Below, piece after piece: positions 24,500 to 32,290 of a stretch of DNA of 64,000 nucleotides. Each line of letters opens with the position of its first letter. Position 1 is the stretch's first letter. Position numbers and translations under genes: made by a program. This stretch comes from Inquilinus limosus DSM 16000 (lineage in GTDB: Bacteria > Pseudomonadota > Alphaproteobacteria > DSM-16000 > Inquilinaceae): positions 36,943 through 100,942 of the forward strand of contig NZ_AUHM01000033.1 of the NCBI RefSeq assembly GCF_000423185.1. Direction: 5' to 3'. The notes beneath the pieces are model-generated. The model was given only the letters and a program-made list of their open reading frames with translations, was not told where the DNA came from and did not search any database.

Positions 24500-26533
24500 A
24501 TGGCTTTGTCACTGGAACTCCTGGGGCTGTTGGGCGTCAATCTCGACGACACCAACGACGAGGTGCTGGTCGGCGGGAACGTCGTGGATGTGCTGAGCGG
24601 CGGCGACGGCAACGACGTCGTTGAGGGCAAGGGCGGAGCCGACGTCATCAGCGGCGGCGACGGCATCGACACGCTGAGCTACGAGACCTCGCCCGCGGCG
24701 GTGAATGTGAGCCTCGAGCCCGGCCTGCTGGGGCTGATCAGCCTGAACAGCGGCGGCGATGCCACCGGCGACCTGGTCAGCATCGGCTTCGAGAACGTCG
24801 TCGGCTCGGCCTTCGCCGACACCATCACCGGCGACGCCACCAGCAACACCCTGGCCGGCCTGGCGGGGGACGACACCCTCAACGGCGGCGCCGGTAACGA
24901 TGTGCTGATCGGCGGGGCCGGGAATGACCGGATGGACGGCGGTGCCGGCGTCGACACCGTCAACTATGTCGACGCGGCGTCGGGGATGACCATCGACCTG
25001 ACGGCCGGAACCGCCACCAACAGCGGCGGCACCGAAAACGACACGCTGATCGGCATCGAGAACGTCACCGGCTCGCGCTTCAACGACGTCATGATCGGCA
25101 GCGCCGGCGACAACGTCCTCAACGGCGGGGCTGGCGACGACACCATCACCGGCGGCGCCGGGAAGGACACCATCGACGGCGGCACCGGCAACGACACCGT
25201 CAACTATTCGAACTCCAACGCCGGCGTCACCATCAACCTGACCACCGGCATCGTCACCGGCGGCCACGCCTCCGGCGACGTGCTGACCGGAGTCGAGAGC
25301 GTCAGCGGCAGCACCTTCGACGACCGGCTGACCGGCAACGAGACCGCCAACATCCTGAACGGCTATCTCGGCAACGACATCCTCGTCGGCCTCGGCGGCA
25401 ACGATGTCCTCATCGGCGGCCGCGGGGCGGACAGCCTGGACGGCGGCACCGGCGTCGACACCGCCTACTACTCGAACTCCAACGCCGGCGTGACGGTCAA
25501 CCTGACCACCAACGTCAACACCGGCGGCGACGCCGCGGGCGATTCGCTGGCCAATATCGAGAATGTCGCCGGCTCGGCCTTCAACGACAGCCTGACCGGC
25601 GACTTCCACGACAACGTCCTTTCGGGCGGGGCCGGCAACGACACGATCTTCGGCATGGGCGCCAACGACATCCTGATCGGCGGCGCCGGCGCGGATGCGC
25701 TGAACGGCGGCGCCGGCCTGGACGTGGCGAGCTACGAGAGCTCCTCGGCCGCGGTGACCGTCAACCTGGCCACCGGCACCGGCACGGGCGGCGATGCCCA
25801 GGGCGACACCCTGACCAGCATCGAGCGGCTGTTCGGCTCGCGCTTCGACGACACCCTGACCGGCAACGACGGCTACAACGACCTGCGCGGGAATGCCGGC
25901 AACGACGTGCTCAACGGCGGCGGCGGCGCGGACGACCTGCGCGGCGGCGCCGGGGCCGACACCATCAATGGCGGCGCCGGACAGGACACGGCCTATTACT
26001 TCGAGAGCAATGCCGGGGTGACGGTGAACCTCACCACGGGCCAGGGCCTCGGCGGCCATGCCCAGGGCGACCTGCTGATCGATGTCGAGAACATCGGCGG
26101 CTCGCAGTTCAACGACTCGCTGGTCGGCACCGCCACGAAGAACATCCTCCGCGGCTATGCCGGTGACGACGTCCTGCGCGGTGGCGGCGGCGTCGACGAG
26201 CTGATCGGCGACGCCGGGGCGGACACCTTCGTCTTCGGCTCGACGGCAGACAGCAACAGCGTCACCGGCGTCGATCTGATCCACGACTTCGGCTCGGATC
26301 AGGGCGACAAGGTCCATCTCGCGACGATCGACGCGAACACCACCGTCGCCGGTGACCAGGCCTTCACCTTCATCGGCACCTCGGACTTCACGGGTGTGGC
26401 GGGCCAGCTGCGCTTCTTCACCACCGCCGAGGGCACCCTCGTCTGGGGCGACACCAACGGCGACAAGGCGGCGGACCTCATCATCAGCTTCGCGGGTTCG
26501 CTGACCCTCACCGCGACCGACTTCGTGCTGTAA
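24500..26533 (+). CDS. RTX calcium-binding repeat protein with serralysin-type C-terminus
   Basis: A 677-aa protein without signal peptide, expected to be secreted by a type I system. It is built from six units of roughly 95 residues, each with a strand block (of the form YSNSNAGVTVNLTTG), a GGxAxGDxL turn, an IENVxGSxFND segment and then GGxGxDxLxGG calcium-binding turns. The units are similar enough to suggest expansion by duplication. The last 75 residues (AGDQAFTFIG, GDTNGDKAADLIISF, ending DFVL) match the end of the protein at 16115. No catalytic domain seen, so a surface, matrix or adhesive role is inferred. A clear terminator follows. Confidence 0.9.
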   Translation: MALSLELLGLLGVNLDDTNDEVLVGGNVVDVLSGGDGNDVVEGKGGADVISGGDGIDTLSYETSPAAVNVSLEPGLLGLISLNSGGDATGDLVSIGFENVVGSAFADTITGDATSNTLAGLAGDDTLNGGAGNDVLIGGAGNDRMDGGAGVDTVNYVDAASGMTIDLTAGTATNSGGTENDTLIGIENVTGSRFNDVMIGSAGDNVLNGGAGDDTITGGAGKDTIDGGTGNDTVNYSNSNAGVTINLTTGIVTGGHASGDVLTGVESVSGSTFDDRLTGNETANILNGYLGNDILVGLGGNDVLIGGRGADSLDGGTGVDTAYYSNSNAGVTVNLTTNVNTGGDAAGDSLANIENVAGSAFNDSLTGDFHDNVLSGGAGNDTIFGMGANDILIGGAGADALNGGAGLDVASYESSSAAVTVNLATGTGTGGDAQGDTLTSIERLFGSRFDDTLTGNDGYNDLRGNAGNDVLNGGGGADDLRGGAGADTINGGAGQDTAYYFESNAGVTVNLTTGQGLGGHAQGDLLIDVENIGGSQFNDSLVGTATKNILRGYAGDDVLRGGGGVDELIGDAGADTFVFGSTADSNSVTGVDLIHDFGSDQGDKVHLATIDANTTVAGDQAFTFIGTSDFTGVAGQLRFFTTAEGTLVWGDTNGDKAADLIISFAGSLTLTATDFVL

Positions 26534-26554
26534 GCGAAGCCGTAGACATGCTCT

Positions 26555-26582
26555 GGGCCGCCCTTCGGGGCGGCCCTTTCTT
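26555..26582. terminator. Rho-independent terminator between convergent RTX and kinase genes
   Basis: Stem GGGCCGCCC (26555-26563), UUCG-type tetraloop TTCG, stem GGGCGGCCC (26568-26576), then TTTCTT. It lies 21 bases after the RTX stop. On the opposite strand its T-tract end runs into the kinase stop codon (26581-26583). Confidence 0.9.
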
Positions 26583-28026
26583 ATTCCACCCTTTCGGCCG
26601 CGCGGCGCCGCGCCTCCTCGGTGGCCTGGCGAAACCGGGCCAGACGGCGGCCGGCCCGGGACATCCGGTCCGGCCGCGGCTCGTGGACCATGCCGATCAT
26701 GTCCGGCGGCGCCGGCCATCCCAGCGCCGCCGCGGCGATGCGATAGCCGCCCATCGCCGTGGTCGCGGTCGGCAGGTCGGCGCACTCCACCGTCCGCCCG
26801 GTCGCATCGGCGATGAGCTGCGGCCAGACCCGGCTGGCGCCGCCGCCGCCGGTCAGCCGGATCGGCCCCGGCGCCGCCGCCATCGCATCGAGATTGTTGC
26901 GCAGCGCCAACGCCACCCCTTCGAGCACCGCATAATGCAGGGCGCCGCGGCCCTGGGCGATGTCGAGGTCGAGCAGGGCGCCGCGCACCGCCAGGTCGAC
27001 GAAGGGTGAGCGCTCGCCCTTGAGATAAGGCAGGAACAAGGTCTCCGGCGGCGCCGCATCGGCGGCTTCCGCCTCGGCGTCGAGCGCCGCGAGCTCGGCC
27101 CCGGCGATCCGGCCGAACCAGCCGGCGGCGTCGCCGGCGGTGAGCAGCGGCGCGATCTCGATCGCCCAGCCGGCCCTCGGATGCGCGAGGGTGGTGAAGG
27201 GGCGCGGCAGCGCCGCGGGATCGAGCGGCCGGCTGCGCGCGACCCAGCCGCTGGTGCCGAGATAGACGTGCAACTGGCCATCGCCGGCGGCCCCGACGGT
27301 GGAGGCCGCGGCGTCGCCGCAGCCGTTCACCACCGGGCATCCGGCGGGCAGGCCGAGCGCCAGCGCGGCCGCCGGCAGCAGTTCCCCGACCAGCGCGTCG
27401 GCGGGCAGGATCGGCGGCAGCAGCGCGGGGTCGAGGCCGACGGCCTCGACCAGCGGCGCCGACCATTCGCGCCGCGCCAGATTCATCAGCCCGACCGTGG
27501 TGCCGGCCGCCGGGTCGGTGGCGGTCCAGCCGGTCAGCCGCAGCGCCAGATAGTCCTTCGCACCCGGCAGGAGGGTCGCGATCCGCCGCGCCGCTTCCGG
27601 CTCCGCCTGCTGCAGCCAGCGGAACTTGGCGACCGTGTTCAACGGCCCGGGCGCGTTGCCGAGAACGGCCGGCGCATCCGCGGCCAGCAGCCGGTCGCGG
27701 ATCGGCGGGAACACCGCGCCACTGCGGCCGTCGCTGTACAGCAGCGCCGGCCGGACCGGACGCCCGCCGGCGTCGAGCGCCACCAGATTCTCCATGGTGC
27801 CGACCAGCGCGACCGCCCGCACCGATTCGCGCATCGCCGCCGGCAGGCCGGCGCAGGCGGTCACGGCGGCCGTCCACCAATCCTCCGGATCCTGTTCCTG
27901 GCCGCCGCCGGGCGTGGCGCGGGTCGGATAGCGGGCTTCGACCTGCCGCGCCGGGTGGCCGTCCCCGCCGAAGGCGACGAGTTTGAGCGCCGTGGTGCCG
28001 AGATCGAAGACCAGGAGGATGCTCAT
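26581..28026 (-). CDS. FGGY-family carbohydrate kinase (xylulokinase-like)
   Basis: Cytoplasmic sugar kinase of 481 aa. The N-terminal phosphate-binding loop FDLGTTALKLVAF (residues 7-19), the central VNGCGDAAASTVGA, and the C-terminal adenosine-binding GGGGASRVWPQL are all in place, so the two actin-like lobes are complete. The substrate is probably a pentulose or related polyol, but the residues seen do not decide. The ATG overlaps the permease stop by four bases; with the upstream permease and binding protein this makes an uptake-and-phosphorylation unit. Confidence 0.88.
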   Translation of the reverse strand: MSILLVFDLGTTALKLVAFGGDGHPARQVEARYPTRATPGGGQEQDPEDWWTAAVTACAGLPAAMRESVRAVALVGTMENLVALDAGGRPVRPALLYSDGRSGAVFPPIRDRLLAADAPAVLGNAPGPLNTVAKFRWLQQAEPEAARRIATLLPGAKDYLALRLTGWTATDPAAGTTVGLMNLARREWSAPLVEAVGLDPALLPPILPADALVGELLPAAALALGLPAGCPVVNGCGDAAASTVGAAGDGQLHVYLGTSGWVARSRPLDPAALPRPFTTLAHPRAGWAIEIAPLLTAGDAAGWFGRIAGAELAALDAEAEAADAAPPETLFLPYLKGERSPFVDLAVRGALLDLDIAQGRGALHYAVLEGVALALRNNLDAMAAAPGPIRLTGGGGASRVWPQLIADATGRTVECADLPTATTAMGGYRIAAAALGWPAPPDMIGMVHEPRPDRMSRAGRRLARFRQATEEARRRAAERVE

Positions 28027-28991
28027 CGCGACGCCGCCATGCCGAAGCGGCGCACCATCACCGCGCCGATGATGATCGCGCCGGTCACCATCTTCTGGAA
28101 GAAGGGATCGACGTTGAGGATGGTCAGCCCGTTCGCCAGCACCGCGATGATGGCGACGCCGACCGCGGTGCCGAGCATGTTCGGGCGGCCGCCGCGAAAG
28201 GCGGTCATACCGAGGAAGACGGCGGCATAGGCCGGCAGCAGCAGGCTCTCGCCCATGGTGTGCTGGACGCTGCCGAGGCGCGCCGCCAGCAGCACCCCGG
28301 CAAGGCCGGACAGCGCTGCGGAGATCGCGAAGACGGCGATCACCGGCCGGCCGATCGGCACGCCGGACAGGCGCGCCGCCTCGCGGTTGCTGCCGATGGC
28401 GATCAGCCGCCGGCCGAACACGGTCAAGGCCAGGGTGCCGCCGGCCGCGAGCAGCACCGCCAGCATCCACAGCGTCAGCACCGGCACCGGCCCCACGGCC
28501 GTCCGGGCGAGCGCGGTGAAGCCCGGCGGGATCCCCTGGAACAGGCTGGCCCCGCCGGACAGCCAGTAGGCGAGGCCGGAGGCGATGGTGCCGAGCGCCA
28601 GGGTGGCGATGAAGGAGGGTGCCCTGAGCCCGTGCACCACCAGCCCGCCGACCGCGCCGACCAGGCCGCAGGCCAGCAGCGACAGCAGGATCGCCGGCCC
28701 CGGCCCAAGGCCGGCGGCCAGCAGCTTCACCACCAGGATGCCGGCGAGCGAGGCGACGAAGCCGACCGACAGGTCGAATTCGCCGATCACCATGACCAGG
28801 GTCGCGGCGGTGGCGACGATCGCCAGGATCGCCATCTGCTGGGTGACGTTGAGCAGGTTGGCGGCGGTGGCGAAGGCGTCAGGCCGCGCCAGGCCGAAGC
28901 CGAGCACGATCAGGGCCAGCGCCGCCGGCGTGCCGAAGCGTTCGACCAGCCGCGCCTCAGCCGCCACGATGCGCGCTCCGGAAAGCCCCAT
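28023..28991 (-). CDS. Sugar ABC importer permease (RbsC type)
   Basis: A 322-aa membrane permease of the BPD_transp_2 family. Motifs: VMVIGEFDLSVGFVASLAG near residue 67, IGSNREAARLSGVPI near residue 200 and FRGGRPNMLGTAVG near 266. It works with the binding protein at 29310-30236, but the operon has no ATPase gene. The missing position, between binding protein and permease, is occupied by a palindromic repeat element. It is coupled to the kinase gene by a four-base overlap. Confidence 0.9.
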   Translation of the reverse strand: MGLSGARIVAAEARLVERFGTPAALALIVLGFGLARPDAFATAANLLNVTQQMAILAIVATAATLVMVIGEFDLSVGFVASLAGILVVKLLAAGLGPGPAILLSLLACGLVGAVGGLVVHGLRAPSFIATLALGTIASGLAYWLSGGASLFQGIPPGFTALARTAVGPVPVLTLWMLAVLLAAGGTLALTVFGRRLIAIGSNREAARLSGVPIGRPVIAVFAISAALSGLAGVLLAARLGSVQHTMGESLLLPAYAAVFLGMTAFRGGRPNMLGTAVGVAIIAVLANGLTILNVDPFFQKMVTGAIIIGAVMVRRFGMAASR

Positions 28992-29043
28992 CTACGGCAT
29001 CCACGCATCGATCGGAGATACCGATGGCGGGTCTTTGAGCCGA

Positions 29044-29246
29044 TTGCCTCTCCCGCTTGCGGGAGAGGTCGGACATCCGAAGGATGGCCGGGTGAGGGAA
29101 TTGCGGCCCTGCCGAAGCACAGCGTCGCGGCGATCGAGCGCGTGCTCTCCCCTTCTCCTGAAACGCCAGCTCCGATGTCGCGGCCGGGCTGCCCTCACCC
29201 GGAGCCGCTTCGCGTCTCCGACCTCTCCCGCAAGCGGGAGAGGCAA
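29044..29246. repeat. 203-bp element with perfect 30-bp inverted ends
   Basis: Arms 29044-29073 and 29217-29246 are perfect 30-base inverted copies, each also containing its own small hairpin (CTCTCCCGC/GCGGGAGAG). Inner segments GGCCGGGTGAGGG and CCCTCACCCGG form a second nested pair. No gene is seen inside. It fills most of the 318-bp gap between the binding-protein gene and the permease gene, starting 63 bases after the former's stop codon. Confidence 0.9.
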
Positions 29247-29309
29247 ATAGAATGCGCTTGCAAATCGGTGGACAAGAGAGGAGCGGGTGACGCCTGTTCC
29301 GAAGAGGGC

Positions 29310-30236
29310 TCACGGGCAGGCCACGCCCAAACTCTCGCGCGTGATCAGCGTGCCGGGCGCGTAGAGCTCGGCCGCATCCGGCTTGCCGCCGGCGAAGACC
29401 TTGGCCATCTGCTCGGCCGTGATCCGCGCCATGTCGGCGAAGTTCTGCCGCACCGTGGCGATGAAGGGCGTGCATTGCCGGATCAGCTCCACCGCCTGCG
29501 GGTTGCCGTCGATGCCGGCGATGACGATGTCGCTGCGCCCGGCCGCCTGCAGCGCCAAGAGGGCGCCGATGCCGGGCTCGTCCCAGGCCGCCCAGACGGC
29601 GTTGATCGCGCCCGGCGCCGGGTTGGCGGCGAGCATCGCCTCCATGGCGTTGCGGCTGTCGTCGATCTGGCCCGGCACCTGGACATAGTGGTCGGCCACC
29701 TGGCGGATGCCCGGGGTTGCCTCGAGCGCCTCGTCGAGGGCGATCTCGCGCTGGTGCACGCCGGGATGGGCCGAATGGAAGAAGCGAACGATCGTCCCCC
29801 GCCCGCCCAGCCGGCCGAACAGGTGGTCGGTCATGGTCTTGCCGAGGGCGTGGTTGTCCGAGGTGACGTTCAGCGTCACCCCCGGCCCCGTCGCGCCGTC
29901 GACGGCGAAGACCGGGATGCCGGCGGCCGCGGCCTTGCCGACCTGGTCCTGGATCTGCGCCGGGTTGATCGAGACCAGCACGATCGCGCCGGTGCGGGCG
30001 TTGACCACATCCTCGACCCGGCTGGCCAGGGCGCCGAAATCGCCGGCGGTGTCGACCACCGACACGGTCCAGCCGCGCGCCGCGGCGTCGGCCTTGAAGG
30101 TCTCGACCATCTCGCCGGTGGCGACGGCGGAGAGATAGGGGGTCAAGACCGACACCGTCTCGGCCGCCGCCGGGGCGGCCGCCCCCGCCGCAACCGCCGT
30201 CGCCGCCACGGCGACCACCCGCATCCATCCCCGCAT
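29310..30236 (-). CDS. Periplasmic sugar-binding protein (Peripla_BP_4 type)
   Basis: A 308-aa binding protein. The signal peptide (residues 1-25, ending APAAAE) is followed by TVSVLTPYLSAVATGEMVETFK. The later blocks ARTGAIVLVSINP, IPVFAVDGATG and WAAWDEPGIGALLAL follow the ribose-binding fold. The ATG at 30236, preceded by GGGAGAGGCGG, was chosen over a longer frame that begins inside the divergent cupin's promoter. It feeds the permease at 28023; the sugar is unknown but the FGGY kinase suggests a pentose, pentulose or polyol. Confidence 0.88.
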   Translation of the reverse strand: MRGWMRVVAVAATAVAAGAAAPAAAETVSVLTPYLSAVATGEMVETFKADAAARGWTVSVVDTAGDFGALASRVEDVVNARTGAIVLVSINPAQIQDQVGKAAAAGIPVFAVDGATGPGVTLNVTSDNHALGKTMTDHLFGRLGGRGTIVRFFHSAHPGVHQREIALDEALEATPGIRQVADHYVQVPGQIDDSRNAMEAMLAANPAPGAINAVWAAWDEPGIGALLALQAAGRSDIVIAGIDGNPQAVELIRQCTPFIATVRQNFADMARITAEQMAKVFAGGKPDAAELYAPGTLITRESLGVACP

Positions 30237-30394
30237 CGTCCGCCTCTCCCCGCGCTTTTCATCCTGTCTAGCCCCTCCGCCCGGGGCTGACAACGACGCC
30301 GCCACGGCGCCTCCACATCCGCTTGCCCTCGGCCCTCGCGAACCGCACTGTGTGCGCCGTGCGGACACACGCCGTCCGCCGGAGCAGGAGAGCC

Positions 30395-30718
30395 ATGGCC
30401 TTCGAGAATGCGCCGCGGGCGACGCCGACCGTGCAGCAGGACGACGACACCGTCCGGATCACGCGCTGGGATTTCGAGCCCGGCGCCGCGACCGGATGGC
30501 ACCAGCACGGCTTCCCCTATTTCGTCATCATGCTGCGGGCCGGAACGCTGCGGATCCACAACGGCGAGACCGAAACGGCGGTGCCGCTGGCCGAGGGCCA
30601 GTCCTACATGCGCCCCGCCGGCATCCGGCACGACGTCATGAACGGCTCGCCGCACCCGATCGCCTTCGTCGAGATCGAGATCAAGAGGCCGGGCGCCCTC
30701 GACGGCTGGACCGTCTGA
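30395..30718 (+). CDS. Small cupin-domain protein
   Basis: A single-domain cupin of 107 aa. The two cupin motifs are visible: GWHQHGFPYFVIMLRAG (residues about 34-50, with two His and a later acidic position) and MRPAGIRHDVMN (about 70-81). The metal-binding His set is present, so an Fe or Mn enzyme or a sensor is possible. CAGGAGA precedes the ATG. It ends ten bases before the PseG-like gene and both are probably on one transcript. Exact reaction unknown. Confidence 0.82.
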   Translation: MAFENAPRATPTVQQDDDTVRITRWDFEPGAATGWHQHGFPYFVIMLRAGTLRIHNGETETAVPLAEGQSYMRPAGIRHDVMNGSPHPIAFVEIEIKRPGALDGWTV

Positions 30719-30728
30719 GACCGCTGCC

Positions 30729-31760
30729 GTGCCGCGCATCGCTTTCCGGCTGGACGCGTCGGCCGCGATCGGCGGCGGCCACGCCATGCGCTGCCTGTCC
30801 CTGGCCCGTGCCCTGGCGGACCGCGGCGCCGAATGCCTGTTCCTGGTGAACGAGGAGGCCGACGCGGTGGTGCCGGCCCTGGCCGCCGTCGCCCGCCGGA
30901 CCGTCGGGCCGGAGCCGGAGGCCGCAATGGCGGCGGTCCGCGCGGCCTGGCCGGACGGGGCCGATGCGGCGGTCTGCGACCTCTACCGGTGGACGGCGCC
31001 GCAGGAGCAGGCCTTCGCCGCCGCTGCGCGCCGCCTGCTGGTGATCGACGATCTGATCGCGGCGCCGCATCGCTGCGACTGGCTGCTGAACCAGAATTTC
31101 GGTGCCGATCCGGCCGCCTATGACGGGCTGCTGCCGGAGGGCTGCCGGCGGCTAATCGGCCTCGACTACGCCCTGCTGCGCCCGGGCTTCGCGGCGCTGC
31201 GGCCGGCGGCGCTGCAGCGGCGCCGCAGTGCCGGACGGCCGCAGACGATCCTGGTATCGCTCGGCCTGACCGATGTCGGCGGCATCACCGGCCGGGTCTG
31301 CGCCGCCCTGGCGACCATCCCGGATTTCGCCCGGGCCGAGGTGGTGCTGGGCCCGGCCGCGCCCAGCATCGCCCGGGTGCAGGCGATTGCCGCGGCCGAT
31401 CCGCGCTTCCGCTGCCATGTCGGGCTCGACGACATGGCGCGGGCGATGCTGGAGGCGGATGCGGCGATCGGGGCGATGGGCAGCAGCAGCTGGGAGCGCT
31501 GCTGTCTCGGGCTGCCCACCCTGGCCGTCACCCTGGCCGACAACCAGCGGCCGACGGCCCAGGCCCTGGCTTCGGCCGGCATCGTCGCCCTGGCGGGGGA
31601 TGGCGCGGCGCTGGACGACGCCGCCCTGCGGACCGCGATCGCCGGGTTCCTTGCGGATCGCGACCGGCTGGATCGGCTGTCGCGCGCCTCCGCCGCGCTG
31701 TGCGACGGGCAGGGTGCCGGCCGAGTGGCGGCGGCGATCCTTGAAGAGATCGGCAGCTAG
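30729..31760 (+). CDS. pseG: PseG-like UDP-diacetamido-trideoxyhexose hydrolase
   Basis: A 343-aa GT-B-fold nucleotide-sugar hydrolase. The N-terminal GGGHAMRCLSLARAL matches the PseG signature that carries the catalytic histidine. LLVIDDLIAAPHRCDWLLNQN and the C-terminal GSSSWERCCLGLPTLAVTLADNQ block bind the UDP-sugar as in MurG-like enzymes. PseG removes UDP in pseudaminic acid synthesis, which decorates flagella or capsule. The start is GTG. No other pse genes are nearby, so the call rests on sequence alone. The stop codon TAG lies in the tip of the inverted-repeat element at 31757. Confidence 0.8.
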   Translation: MPRIAFRLDASAAIGGGHAMRCLSLARALADRGAECLFLVNEEADAVVPALAAVARRTVGPEPEAAMAAVRAAWPDGADAAVCDLYRWTAPQEQAFAAAARRLLVIDDLIAAPHRCDWLLNQNFGADPAAYDGLLPEGCRRLIGLDYALLRPGFAALRPAALQRRRSAGRPQTILVSLGLTDVGGITGRVCAALATIPDFARAEVVLGPAAPSIARVQAIAAADPRFRCHVGLDDMARAMLEADAAIGAMGSSSWERCCLGLPTLAVTLADNQRPTAQALASAGIVALAGDGAALDDAALRTAIAGFLADRDRLDRLSRASAALCDGQGAGRVAAAILEEIGS

Positions 31761-31945
31761 CCCGTATTTCTCACACTCGTTGTGCCCTGCGCCGACGTCA
31801 CAGGCCGGCAGGGCAGGAGGCGCGCGCAGCGCGATGCGCGGCCATCGGGCAAGCGCGGCGACGCCCCCTGCCGGCCTGTGACGTCGGCCCGAAGGGTCGC
31901 CTTGCGGCGACGCAGGGCGCAAGGAGTGTGAGAAATGCGGGCTAG
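31757..31945. mobile_element. 189-bp inverted-repeat element (MITE-like) bounded by CTAG
   Basis: Both ends read CTAGCCCG-ATTTCTCACACTC in inverted orientation, and homology of the arms continues inward through GCCCTGCG and then CCGACGTCACAGGCCGGCAG. The right arm carries an extra stretch of about 23 bases with a TCGCCG/CGGCGA hairpin that the left arm lacks. No coding capacity. The outer CTAG on each side provides the TAG stop codons of the two convergent flanking genes. It is either a miniature transposable element with CTAG target duplication or a large bacterial interspersed palindrome. Confidence 0.75.
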
Positions 31946-32232
31946 GTCGCGGGCCCGGCCTCGGAGACGGGCAACTCGGTCACATCCGCCGTCCGGCCCT
32001 CCCGTTCCGCCACCGCCTGGGCGTGGGCATGCTCGTAGCGGAAGCCGAGGCGCAGCACGACCTGGTAGTGGCCGACACTGTCGCCCTCGATATGGCCGCG
32101 GATCTCCTTCACCTCGAACCAGTCGAGATTGCGCAGCGTCTTCGAGGCGGTGGCGATGGCGCCCTGAATTGCATCCTCGAGGCTGCGCTCGGACGAGCCG
32201 GCGAGCTCCGTGATGGCATAGGTGTTGCCCAT
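31942..32232 (-). CDS. Dodecin (flavin-binding dodecamer) with C-terminal extension
   Basis: A 96-aa protein. The first 68 residues match dodecins: YAITELAGSS, then a helix SLEDAIQGAIATASKTLRNL, then WFEVKEIRGHIEGD with the flavin-stacking tryptophan, and HYQVVLRLGFRYE. Dodecins store or buffer flavins as 12-mers. The usual length is about 70 aa; here about 27 extra hydrophilic residues follow. The stop codon is within the end of the inverted-repeat element, so the extension may have been created by its insertion. Start ATG at 32232. Confidence 0.88.
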   Translation of the reverse strand: MGNTYAITELAGSSERSLEDAIQGAIATASKTLRNLDWFEVKEIRGHIEGDSVGHYQVVLRLGFRYEHAHAQAVAEREGRTADVTELPVSEAGPAT

Positions 32233-32290
32233 GGTCCGTCTCCCTGTTGCCTATCCGGGGAATGGCGGGCGTGCCGGACCGGTTCCGGCG

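Noticed and set aside
24509..27880. A 1123-codon minus-strand open frame across the RTX gene and kinase
   Set aside because: It is a GC-driven antisense shadow: arginine- and glycine-rich in parts, with no domain, and it covers the true RTX gene on the plus strand and the kinase in another frame.
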